DNA from: Desulfobacterales bacterium
Lineage (GTDB): Bacteria > Desulfobacterota > Desulfobacteria > Desulfobacterales > Desulfosalsimonadaceae
NCBI GenBank assembly: GCA_018335195.1
Contig: JAGXKN010000002.1
Span: 117,759-181,758, forward strand
Direction: 5' to 3'
Length of the DNA stretch: 64,000 nt
The translations under genes were made by a program, and so were the position numbers. The notes under the pieces are model-generated. The model ran no database searches. It was not told the origin of the DNA and saw nothing but the letters and a program-made list of their open reading frames with translations. Shown piece by piece: positions 33,535-42,388 of the stretch (positions are counted from its first letter, which is position 1; the number at the start of each line of letters is the position of its first letter).

Positions 33535-34695
33535 TTACAAAATATGTTTGGAAATGATTTCGTTCATGATTTCATGCGTGCCGCCGCCAATGGAATAGAT
33601 CCGGTTGTCGCGGTACAGGCGCTCGACCAGGTGGCCGCGGATAAACCCGGATCCGCCGAAAATCTGGGTGGCGTCAAAGGTCAGCTTGTTGGCGACCTGG
33701 CAGGCGAAGTTCTTGGCCATGGAAACTTCGGCAACCTTGTATTCCCCGGCGTTGATCATGGCTGCCACGCGATAGGTGAACTCCCGGCTGGCCTCGACCA
33801 TGGTGGCCATTTCCGCCAGTTTGTGGCGGGTGACCTGAAATCCGGCAAGGGTCTTGCCAAAGGCTTTTCGCTCCCCGGCGTACTTGAGCGCTTCTTCCAG
33901 GCACATCTGCGAGATCATGTTGGACTGCACTGCCATGGCAATGCGCTCGAACTGGAAGTTTTCCATCTGGTAGTAAAAGCCTTGGTTTTCCTCGCCGATC
34001 CGGTTTTCCACCGGCACGCGGCAGTCGTCAAAAAAGATTTCCCCGGTATCCGAGGTCCACCAGCCCATTTTGTCGAGCTTGTTTGAAACCGAATACCCGT
34101 GGGTGTCGGCTTCGATGACAAGCAGGCTGATGCCGCGGGCGCCCGCTTCGCCGGTGCGCACCGCACAGGTGATCTGGTCTGCGTTGATGGCAGACGTGAT
34201 AAACGTTTTGTTGCCGTTTACGATATATTCATCCCCGTCGCGAATGGCCGTGGTCTGCAGGCTTGCAACGTCTGATCCGCCCCCGGGCTCGGTTACGGCC
34301 AGGGCTGCAACCCGGTCTCCGGCCACCACCGGTTTGACAAATTTTTCCTTCTGCTGCTGGGTGCCGTACTTGATCAGCGGGGGCAGGGCAATGCCGTGGG
34401 AAAACAGACTGGCCACAAGGCCCGGCGATCCCCCGCGCATCAATTCCTCGTTAACAACGATTTCCTCGAACAAATCGCCCCCGGCCCCGCCGACTTCCTC
34501 GGGATAGGCCACACTGCTGTAGCCCAGGTCACCGATTTTTTTGAACAGTTCCCCGGGAAAGCCGCCGGCCTCCTCCCAGGCGTCCACGTGGGGCGCGATT
34601 TCCTTTCTGACAAACTCCCGAACGGATTTGCGCAGCAGTTCGTGCTGTTTTGTAAAGTACTGCTGATAAAAGCGGCCATCTGTCTGATTACTCAT
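33535..34695 (-). CDS. Acyl-CoA dehydrogenase
   Basis: LAVTEPGGGSDVASLQTTAIRDGDEYIVNGNKTFIT; IFGGSGFIRGHLVERLYRDNRIYSIGGGTHEI. Confidence 0.92.
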   Translation of the reverse strand: MSNQTDGRFYQQYFTKQHELLRKSVREFVRKEIAPHVDAWEEAGGFPGELFKKIGDLGYSSVAYPEEVGGAGGDLFEEIVVNEELMRGGSPGLVASLFSHGIALPPLIKYGTQQQKEKFVKPVVAGDRVAALAVTEPGGGSDVASLQTTAIRDGDEYIVNGNKTFITSAINADQITCAVRTGEAGARGISLLVIEADTHGYSVSNKLDKMGWWTSDTGEIFFDDCRVPVENRIGEENQGFYYQMENFQFERIAMAVQSNMISQMCLEEALKYAGERKAFGKTLAGFQVTRHKLAEMATMVEASREFTYRVAAMINAGEYKVAEVSMAKNFACQVANKLTFDATQIFGGSGFIRGHLVERLYRDNRIYSIGGGTHEIMNEIISKHIL

Positions 34696-35395
34696 TTGAG
34701 TTCCCTTTTCCCCGGGCATCCGTGGCAGAGAGGTCCTCAAAAAGGTTGTTCACCCCGCCTACGATAAAAGCCACCGCGTCGCGTCCGATGTCTTTTAAGT
34801 CCTCGGTCTTGTTCTGCCAGAGCAGGTACTGGTAGGCCACCCGCTCGTAGATGCCCATGATGCTCACAGCAATGACTTCCGCGGAAAAGCGGCCCTTGAA
34901 TGTCACCCCCTGGTTTTCGCAGACCGTGTTTAGCGCGTTTAAAACGTCATTGGTGCACTTGTCGAAAAGCGCTTTGCGATGCTGTTCCACCTCGGCGCTT
35001 TTGCCCACGGATTCCCTGAATATAATCGCGGCGCGTTCCGGGTGATTGACGCAGAAGTCTTCAAAGAACGCGTATCCGGCGCGCCGGAAGCCCTCCATGG
35101 TTGCTCCGTAGGACTTGAATTCCCGGCCGAGGATGGCGCGCATGAGATATCCGATCTCTTCCATCATCCGGATCAGCAGATCCTCTTTGTTCTTGAAGTA
35201 AAAGTAAACCGCGCCCACGGATACTTCTGCTGCATCCGCGATCTGCTCCATGCTCGCCTTTTGATATCCCTCGGCGGCAAAGAGCCGTTCTGCCGCCGCC
35301 AGTATGGTCTGATAGCGCTGCTCGCGTTCCCGCTGCCTGCGCCGGGCGGATTTGGAAAGGTTCTGCTTGCTGGTTTTTTCTTTTCGGGCCGGCAT
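34688..35395 (-). CDS. TetR/AcrR family transcriptional regulator
   Basis: ILAAAERLFAAEGYQKASMEQIADAAEVSVGAVYFYFKNKEDLL. Start MPARKEKTSK. Confidence 0.9.
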   Translation of the reverse strand: MPARKEKTSKQNLSKSARRRQREREQRYQTILAAAERLFAAEGYQKASMEQIADAAEVSVGAVYFYFKNKEDLLIRMMEEIGYLMRAILGREFKSYGATMEGFRRAGYAFFEDFCVNHPERAAIIFRESVGKSAEVEQHRKALFDKCTNDVLNALNTVCENQGVTFKGRFSAEVIAVSIMGIYERVAYQYLLWQNKTEDLKDIGRDAVAFIVGGVNNLFEDLSATDARGKGNSNE

Positions 35396-35406
35396 ATGTG
35401 ACCATC

Positions 35407-36543
35407 CTATTTCCGGTAACCCAGTGCGGCATCCCCGATTTTGACCCTGGCAATTTCCGTTGAGGTGCCTGCAATCTGACCGTACTTGGCGCACCTGTAG
35501 GCGAGTTCGGCGCGATTGCCGCAAATATAGCCGCTTCCGCCCATAATTTTCATGGCCTCGCTGCAGATCTGCTCTGCAGATTCGGTGCAGAAAACCTTTG
35601 CAGACAGCATAAGTTCGTATACCTCATCAGGCGAAGTTTCAAGCGTCCATGCACTCCGGTAGGCCAGGAGCTGTGCGGTTTGCAGCATTGTCAGCATTTC
35701 TGCGAACTTGAAGCCGACTTCCTGGTAGGCGATGACCGGCTTGCCCCCGCTCCGGTGGGACTTGGCATAATCGCGTGCCGTCTCAAATGCGGTTTTGGAA
35801 ATTCCCAGGCTGGCGCCCAGAAGAATCTGGTTTTCCCACATCCGCAGCACGGCCGACGTATCATCGCCGGCTGCGGGAAAGATGACCTGTCCGGCCTGGA
35901 TTTCGCAACGATCCAGGGTGATTGCGGAAATGGGCGTGCCCTGGTACCCGGGGGTCTGCAGCGGAGCATCAACTTTCAGGCCGGGGGCCTCGCTTTCCAC
36001 AATAAACAGGGCGGATGCACCTTCGCATACCCCGGCCACCGCGATCCAGTCGGCAATCGACGCGTTGATCACGTATTGCTTGGTACCGGAAACAAGCACG
36101 GAATCTCCATGTTTTTTCCCGATGGTGGTCAGGGGTTCGTTTTCAATGTTCAATGCGCCCTCGGCCAGGGCCAAGGCCCCGAGTCCCTGTCCCGCCAGTA
36201 TCGGCTCCAGGTATTTTTCCTTCTGACCGGCACTGCCCCAGTTTCCCAAGGCCCGGCCGAAAAGGCGCGCGGCGGATTCAACGGCGAGATACGCCGAAGG
36301 CGAAATCCCGGCAAGCACTTCCATTGCGCCCATGAGGGTGAGCTGGCCGTTAAATCCGTCTACCGGCTGCAGGCCAAGGCGCAGGTAAGGGGTTTGGGCC
36401 AGGGTTTCGATTACCCTGCGGATCTGCCATCCTTTTTCGGACGAATCCCGCTGCTCCAGGGCTGCAGGGTCTCCCAGCGCGTTGACCTGCCCGGCGATAT
36501 CCGCAAAAAGTGCGTGTTCGGCTTCTGTGAAATCATAGTTCAT
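35407..36543 (-). CDS. Acyl-CoA dehydrogenase-like protein (divergent)
   Basis: ACAD fold order, SAEQICSEAMKIMGGSGYICGNRAELAYRCAKYGQIAGTSTEIARVKIG. Confidence 0.8.
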   Translation of the reverse strand: MNYDFTEAEHALFADIAGQVNALGDPAALEQRDSSEKGWQIRRVIETLAQTPYLRLGLQPVDGFNGQLTLMGAMEVLAGISPSAYLAVESAARLFGRALGNWGSAGQKEKYLEPILAGQGLGALALAEGALNIENEPLTTIGKKHGDSVLVSGTKQYVINASIADWIAVAGVCEGASALFIVESEAPGLKVDAPLQTPGYQGTPISAITLDRCEIQAGQVIFPAAGDDTSAVLRMWENQILLGASLGISKTAFETARDYAKSHRSGGKPVIAYQEVGFKFAEMLTMLQTAQLLAYRSAWTLETSPDEVYELMLSAKVFCTESAEQICSEAMKIMGGSGYICGNRAELAYRCAKYGQIAGTSTEIARVKIGDAALGYRK

Positions 36544-36586
36544 TTGGTTTCTCCCGGTACAATGAATCCCGGAAAATCGGGATCTT

Positions 36587-37729
36587 TTATATCAGCTTGG
36601 AAATAATCATTTTCTGGATATCCGAGGTGCCCCCGCCGATGGGGGCCAGCCGGCTGTCCCTGAAAATGCGTTCCATGTTGTATTCATGACAGTATCCATA
36701 GCCCCCGAACAGCACCATGGCATCATTGGCTGGCCCCATGGACCAGTCGCCCACAAAGAGCTTGGCAACGGCGGCTTCCAGGTGGTTCAAGGGGCGGCCC
36801 TGGTCCTTGTACCAGGCGATCCTGTAGGCCAGGCTCTGGGCGGCCTCGTAAAAAATGCGGATGTTTGCCAGCTTGTGCTTGGTGGCCTGGAATTTTCCGA
36901 TGGGCCGGCCGAACTGCTCGCGTTTTTTCGCGTAATCGGCGCACGCATTGAGCATGTATTTGGCCGCACCCACAAACGGGGTCAGAAGAGCGCTGCGGTC
37001 CCACTCCACGGTTTGCAGCGACATGTTGAAACCTTCGCCTTCGGCGCCGAGCAGGTTTTCGGCCGGGATCTCGCAGTTGTCAAAAAACAGCTCCGATGTC
37101 TGGGAGGTGCGCACCCCCATCTTGAGAAGGGGCGGGCCGGCGGAAAACCCCGGCGTACCCTTTTCCACGATAAAAGCCGAGATGCCGCCGTGGGTCTGTT
37201 CGGGGTCGGTCTTGGCATAGACAACGGCCACATCTGCGATCGGGCCGTTGGTGATGAAAATCTTGCTGCCGTTTAACACATAGGTGTCGCCCTTTTTTTC
37301 GGCAGTGGTTTTCATGGAGGCCACGTCAGAGCCGGCGTCCGGCTCGGTCAGGCCCATGCAGCCGATGTATCCGCCGCTGATGAGCCCGGGGAGGTATTTT
37401 TTGCGCAGCGCCTCGCTGGCGTGGCAGAAGATCGTATCCGCGCACAAAAAGGAGTGGGCGCCGTAGGCCAGGGTCAGGCCGCCGTCCACGCCCGCCTCGC
37501 CTAGGGCTTCCCCGGCCATGACCGTGGTGACCACATCCGCCCCGGACCCGCCGTATTCTTCCGGAAAGTGAAGGCCCAGGATTCCGAATTTGCCGAGTTT
37601 CCGGAAGGATTCAAAGTCGAATGCCTCCTTCAGGTCGTGTTCCTGAACCCTGGGGACTATCTCCTTTTTGGCAAACCGGATGATTTCCTTTTTAAACATC
37701 TGTTGTTCTCGGGTGAAGGCAAAGTCCAT
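36587..37729 (-). CDS. Acyl-CoA dehydrogenase
   Basis: GLTEPDAGSDVASMKTTAEKKGDTYVLNGSKIFITNG; LFGGYGYCHEYNMERIFRDSRLAPIGGGTSDIQ. Confidence 0.92.
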   Translation of the reverse strand: MDFAFTREQQMFKKEIIRFAKKEIVPRVQEHDLKEAFDFESFRKLGKFGILGLHFPEEYGGSGADVVTTVMAGEALGEAGVDGGLTLAYGAHSFLCADTIFCHASEALRKKYLPGLISGGYIGCMGLTEPDAGSDVASMKTTAEKKGDTYVLNGSKIFITNGPIADVAVVYAKTDPEQTHGGISAFIVEKGTPGFSAGPPLLKMGVRTSQTSELFFDNCEIPAENLLGAEGEGFNMSLQTVEWDRSALLTPFVGAAKYMLNACADYAKKREQFGRPIGKFQATKHKLANIRIFYEAAQSLAYRIAWYKDQGRPLNHLEAAVAKLFVGDWSMGPANDAMVLFGGYGYCHEYNMERIFRDSRLAPIGGGTSDIQKMIISKLI

Positions 37730-38023
37730 GATTTTCTCCTGTGCGTGTGGGAAAGGCGCGCCGTCCGGCACAAACTACGATTCAATTCATTTACTGAATT
37801 TGATTCAAATACTAAAATTGCATTCAGTAAAAGGTCAAGAAAAATTTTATGAAAAATTTATCAAAAGAGGGAAAATCGGCGTTGCAGGCAGGCAGGCAGG
37901 CAGGCTGGCGGGGGCCGGTGCCAGCCGCAGTTGGCGTCCCACAACTTTACCGGTTATATTTGAACACGGAAAATGTTTAATGCAAAACGACTGCACCCCG
38001 AATAAACGCAGATATGGAGGGCA

Positions 38024-38260
38024 ATGATGGGAGAAAAGAAATTCAGGCAGGTGTGTCACTGCGAAAAATGCGGCAACGAAGCGGAAATGATGATTACCTG
38101 CGAACTGGTGGAAGAACAAAGCGGGCCGGCGCCCGGGCAGAAGGATTTCAGGGTTTCAGATGAAAAAACCCCGGACGCGGTGCCGGGGCATACGGTATGC
38201 ACCAAATGCGGCGCTGAAGCCGACATGTGGGTGGATTTCGGAAAAAAAAAGCAGAATTAG
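38024..38260 (+). CDS. Small putative zinc-ribbon protein with two CxxCG motifs
   Basis: 78 aa; CEKCGNEAEM and CTKCGAEADM; RBS ATGGAGGG. Confidence 0.6.
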   Translation: MMGEKKFRQVCHCEKCGNEAEMMITCELVEEQSGPAPGQKDFRVSDEKTPDAVPGHTVCTKCGAEADMWVDFGKKKQN

Positions 38261-38278
38261 GGAAGCGCCCATGGGGGC

Positions 38279-38815
38279 TCAGGTTTTGAGGACCCCCCGG
38301 ACCCGCTCGGCGGCTTCGCGCAGATCCCTTTCATCCGGTCTGCCGCTGATGTCTCCGAGTCTGCCCACCCGGGAGAAATTTTCCATTTTGCCGTGGTAGG
38401 CGCCGACGAAGTACCATTCGCCCGCCACGTCAATACCCAGGTGGTCGAAAATCTGGGCCATATACTTCACTGCGGGCACGGCCTCGTTGATCCCGGTGTG
38501 CACACCGCCGTAGGTGCAATAGACCACCGCCTTTCTCCCGGGGATCCGGGGCGAGGCCGGCTTGATATCCCCGCTTTCCACGTACTTTTTGCGCAGGCTC
38601 GCCAAGGCCTCGCGCAGGGGTTTTCCCGGCAGCCATTCGTAAACCCCGGAGCCCAGGAATATCCAGTCATATTCGAGAAGATCGACATTTGCCGCGTCCT
38701 TGGCAGCAACCGGGTCTACGTCCAGTCCTTCTTGCCGGAGGGTTTGAGAAATGGTTTCCGCAATTTTCCCGGTGTTGCCGGTTGCAGAGAAATTGATGTG
38801 CAGCGCCTTGGTCAT
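38279..38815 (-). CDS. Flavodoxin-like protein
   Basis: MTKALHINFSATGNTGKIAETISQTL (FMN phosphate loop), YDWIFLGSGVYEWLPGKPL. Confidence 0.8.
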   Translation of the reverse strand: MTKALHINFSATGNTGKIAETISQTLRQEGLDVDPVAAKDAANVDLLEYDWIFLGSGVYEWLPGKPLREALASLRKKYVESGDIKPASPRIPGRKAVVYCTYGGVHTGINEAVPAVKYMAQIFDHLGIDVAGEWYFVGAYHGKMENFSRVGRLGDISGRPDERDLREAAERVRGVLKT

Positions 38816-39224
38816 GGTATCATCTCCTGTTTGTGCAATTTTTGTTAATCCACTCTCGTATAATTATCATTACCATGAAACGGCCGGATGTCAATTTTTT
38901 CAGTCGTTTACAGGATGCAGCGAAAAAGGCCGTCGGGCAGCCGGCACTTGCCCCGGTTTCTGTATACGCATCCTCCTTTTTTGCCGCAGGACAGTGGCCC
39001 CTCGGCATAGAAACGCGTTGTATGCCAATTGTGATATAATTCGGCTTGTTTCTCGGCGGGGAAATAATGTATTCGGGCTAATTTGCCTGTCTTGTTCGAG
39101 AAATTTTCCTGTTGCTTCAGCTTTTTTGGCAAAATATGCCGGAAATTTATTGCAACCGGACAATTGGTGCCATAGTCTGCACCAGACGATTTGCGTGATT
39201 AGATGATTGTGACGATGGGGGGAT

Positions 39225-40292
39225 ATGAAAAATTTCGGATTTTCAAATAGAAGCCGCTATGCTGCGCTGTTGTTGGCTTCCCTGTTTTGCCTTTTCCTGT
39301 TTGGCATGTCCGGCTATATCGTGGTGGAAAAAGCCACCCCCCTTGAAGCCCTTTACCTGACCATCGGCACGCTGACCACTGTGGCGCCGTTTGAGTTAAG
39401 CGCCAGCGGACGCCTTTTTGCCATTTTCCTGATCATATTCGGTTTCGGCCTGTTGGCGGCCACGGCGGCTTTTATCGGCAACATGTTTATGGACGGCAAT
39501 GCGCTCGAATTATACCGGAGAAGAAAAGTGCGAAGAAAACTTCAAAGTTTCAGGGATCATTACGTTATTTGCGGCCACGGCCAGATGGGCCAGATCGTGA
39601 CGGCGGAATTGTTCGGCAAGGGCCTTCCGCTGGTGGTTATCGACAATGACGAGAATGCAATCCTTCGCTGCAGAGAGCTTGGCGTTGCCCATATCAAAAG
39701 AGACGCCATGGAAGAGGAAAATCTTATCGAGGCCGGCGTGGAAAGGGCAAAGGGGCTGATCTCGGTGGTAAACCGGGATGCGGATAACGTTTTTATCGTT
39801 CTGACCGCCCGGGCGTTGAATCCGGATATGTTTATCTGCGCCCGGGCCAGCAGCAGGGGCGTGGAAAAAAAGCTGTTCCGTGCAGGCGCCAACCACGTGG
39901 TCTCGCCTTATGCCAGCGCGGCCATGCGGATTACCCAGAATATTCTCCGTCCGACCATCACCGATTTTCTGGACACGGCAATTTCCGGAAAAGGGATTGA
40001 TCTGGTTATTGAAGAACTGGAAATCCCGGAAAATGCCCCATTTGTTGAAAAATCCCTGATGGAGGCAAACATCCGCAATGATTTTGACCTGATCATCGTG
40101 GCGATCAAACGGGCTGACGGCACCCGGATTTACAATCCGTCTTCTCTTGAGTTGGTCCATGCGCGGGATACATTGGTATTTATCGGACCACAGGTGAATA
40201 TGGACCGGTTTTTTCAAAAAATTGACGGGAAATCCCGGAATTCAAAAAATATGAATCATGAAGCCCCGGCAGAACAAGGAAAGGAGGAGTAA
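39225..40292 (+). CDS. Two-TM potassium-channel-like protein with TrkA-N/TrkA-C (RCK) domains
   Basis: Pore region ALYLTIGTLTTVAPFELSASGRLFAIFLIIFGFG; RCK HYVICGHGQMGQIVTAELFGKGLPLVVIDND. Confidence 0.82.
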   Translation: MKNFGFSNRSRYAALLLASLFCLFLFGMSGYIVVEKATPLEALYLTIGTLTTVAPFELSASGRLFAIFLIIFGFGLLAATAAFIGNMFMDGNALELYRRRKVRRKLQSFRDHYVICGHGQMGQIVTAELFGKGLPLVVIDNDENAILRCRELGVAHIKRDAMEEENLIEAGVERAKGLISVVNRDADNVFIVLTARALNPDMFICARASSRGVEKKLFRAGANHVVSPYASAAMRITQNILRPTITDFLDTAISGKGIDLVIEELEIPENAPFVEKSLMEANIRNDFDLIIVAIKRADGTRIYNPSSLELVHARDTLVFIGPQVNMDRFFQKIDGKSRNSKNMNHEAPAEQGKEE

Positions 40293-40948
40293 TGCTGAAA
40301 CTCGGAGAAAAAGGCGCCATTCTTCAAAGGGATAAAGAAACCTATGCCGTAGCCCCCCATATCCCCTGTGGTGTGGTAACACCGGAGCTGTTGCGGAAAA
40401 TCGCAGATACCGCCGAAAAATACAATGCCCGGGCCTTGAAGATCACGGGCGCTACGCGGATTGCCATCGTTGGCATCAAGGAAGAAGACGTTGACGGTGT
40501 CTGGGCGGAACTGGGCATGGCGCCCGGGGCTGCAGTGGGGCTTTGCGTACGCAGCGTGCGGGCCTGCCCGGGGACGACATTCTGCAAACTCGGCCAGCAG
40601 GATGCCTTGGGCATTGGTATGAAGCTGGATTCGCAATACCACGGCTTGGAGCTTCCAGGAAAATTTAAAATTGCCGTATCCGGATGCAAAATCAACTGTG
40701 CCGAATCCTGGGTCCGGGATCTGGGATTATTCGGAAAACCAGATGGCTGGACCCTGGTAATTGGCGGCAACGTCGGGTCCAACCCCCGTATCGCCCGGGA
40801 ATTGGCATCTGATTTAAAGGATGATCAGGCAATTGAGAAAACAGCGCAGGTTATTGCGTATTACCGGGAAAACGCCAAAAAGGGCGAGCGCGTGGGCAAA
40901 ATGATCGAGCGCATGGGATTTGACACAGTAAGCGCCGCCCTGATTTAA
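40292..40948 (+). CDS. Low-molecular-weight nitrite/sulfite reductase (siroheme/4Fe-4S) domain protein
   Basis: ITGATRIAIVGI, VRACPGTTFCKLG, VSGCKINCAESWVRDLGLFG. Start overlaps the upstream stop (TAATG). Confidence 0.82.
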   Translation: MLKLGEKGAILQRDKETYAVAPHIPCGVVTPELLRKIADTAEKYNARALKITGATRIAIVGIKEEDVDGVWAELGMAPGAAVGLCVRSVRACPGTTFCKLGQQDALGIGMKLDSQYHGLELPGKFKIAVSGCKINCAESWVRDLGLFGKPDGWTLVIGGNVGSNPRIARELASDLKDDQAIEKTAQVIAYYRENAKKGERVGKMIERMGFDTVSAALI

Positions 40949-40998
40949 GCCGGCACCGCATCATTTAGGTTTTTTGTCATTATCAATGGAGGGTGGAA

Positions 40999-42291
40999 AT
41001 GCAGCCGGATCGTCTGTCCGCTGTCCGGCCGTTTGAGATATGCTCAATCCGACCGCCCACGGAAAACAACAGTCTCACCTTTCGGCTGACCCGAAACTGT
41101 TATTGGAATAAGTGCGCGTTCTGTCCGATTTATAAAACCGGCGCGAAATTCAAAAAACGCTCGATGGAAGAAGTCAGGGAAGACGTCACGAATGCGCGGA
41201 TTCTCGATGATCTGCTGGCTGAAAACGGTATCAGCGGATCAATGGATACCCGCAGCATCCAGCAGCGGGCGGTGTCGCTGATCCAGCGGATCCGGCAGGC
41301 CAGGCAGGAAGCCGGCGTTACGGACAAAGCCCGCTGCATGCCCCTTGAGAACTCTCCGGATCCCCGCATGCGATGGTTCAGTTCCTGGTTCATAGACTAT
41401 CCGGATATTTCCGACTGCGTGGAACACCTCGTGTCATGGCGGATATCCGGCAGCCGCAGTTGTTTTCTGGGAGACGCGGATGCGCTGATATTGCGTCCCG
41501 ACCACATCGGAGCGGTCATGGCCCACATCCATGACAACTTTCCGGAAATCGCCCGGTTTACGGTTTACGGCCGGACCCGGACAGCCGCCGGGATTCGCTC
41601 GGAAAAAGACCTGGCCGCATTTGCGGATGCCGGCATCGACCGGGTACACTTCGGCGTCGAAAGCGGGAGCGCGGATGTTTTGAAGATGGTAAACAAGGGC
41701 GCAACCCCGGATGACCATATAAACGGGTTGCTTAAGGCCGCCCGGGCGGGGCTTTCCTGCTCGTTTTACATCATGCCGGGGCTCGGCGGCGTTGCCATGT
41801 CCCAACAGCATGCAGTTGAGACCGCCCGCGTGATAAACGAAGCAAAGGCGGATTATGTGCGGATCCGGACCCTTGAGATATTCGACGGCACTCCGATCGA
41901 TGTCATGCGCAAAAAGGGTACGTTTGTCGAGGCAGATGACGACACCGTGGTGCTAGAAATCAAGAGACTGATCCAGGAAATCCGTGTGGAAACAGAACTG
42001 CTCAGCGACAGCGCGACAAACCTGCTTCAGGTCAACGGCAGGCTCCCTGAAGACCGGGAGCGCATGCTTGCGGTCATTGATGAATATCTTTCCATGGAAC
42101 CCCGGCAGCGTATCGAGTACAGCCTGCGTTCAAGGCTTGCCGCCTTTGCGGGCCAGTACGGCGGTCTTTCAGACGAGGTCTTAAGTGCGATCGCGCCGGT
42201 TCTCAAGGACGGCAGCCTGGATCTTGGACAGGTCCCGGACGGGGACCTGAAACAGATGACAGCGTTTGTAAAATCCAGGCTCATGCCCTGA
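40999..42291 (+). CDS. Radical SAM protein
   Basis: RLTRNCYWNKCAFCPIYKTGAKF, VHFGVESGSADVLKMVNKG, GLSCSFYIMPGLGG. Confidence 0.83.
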   Translation: MQPDRLSAVRPFEICSIRPPTENNSLTFRLTRNCYWNKCAFCPIYKTGAKFKKRSMEEVREDVTNARILDDLLAENGISGSMDTRSIQQRAVSLIQRIRQARQEAGVTDKARCMPLENSPDPRMRWFSSWFIDYPDISDCVEHLVSWRISGSRSCFLGDADALILRPDHIGAVMAHIHDNFPEIARFTVYGRTRTAAGIRSEKDLAAFADAGIDRVHFGVESGSADVLKMVNKGATPDDHINGLLKAARAGLSCSFYIMPGLGGVAMSQQHAVETARVINEAKADYVRIRTLEIFDGTPIDVMRKKGTFVEADDDTVVLEIKRLIQEIRVETELLSDSATNLLQVNGRLPEDRERMLAVIDEYLSMEPRQRIEYSLRSRLAAFAGQYGGLSDEVLSAIAPVLKDGSLDLGQVPDGDLKQMTAFVKSRLMP

Positions 42292-42388
42292 GGGGTTGCC
42301 GCAAACACAGATATAACCGGTTGCACCCCTGGATTATGATTTACCCTGACAGGTCCCCGGGCTTGAAACCGGTAAGGAGCATTGGCCA

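Noticed and set aside
37883-37903. (GCAG)n tandem repeat as a phase-variation tract
   Set aside because: Short and intergenic, not within or directly at the promoter of a recognised surface or contingency gene.
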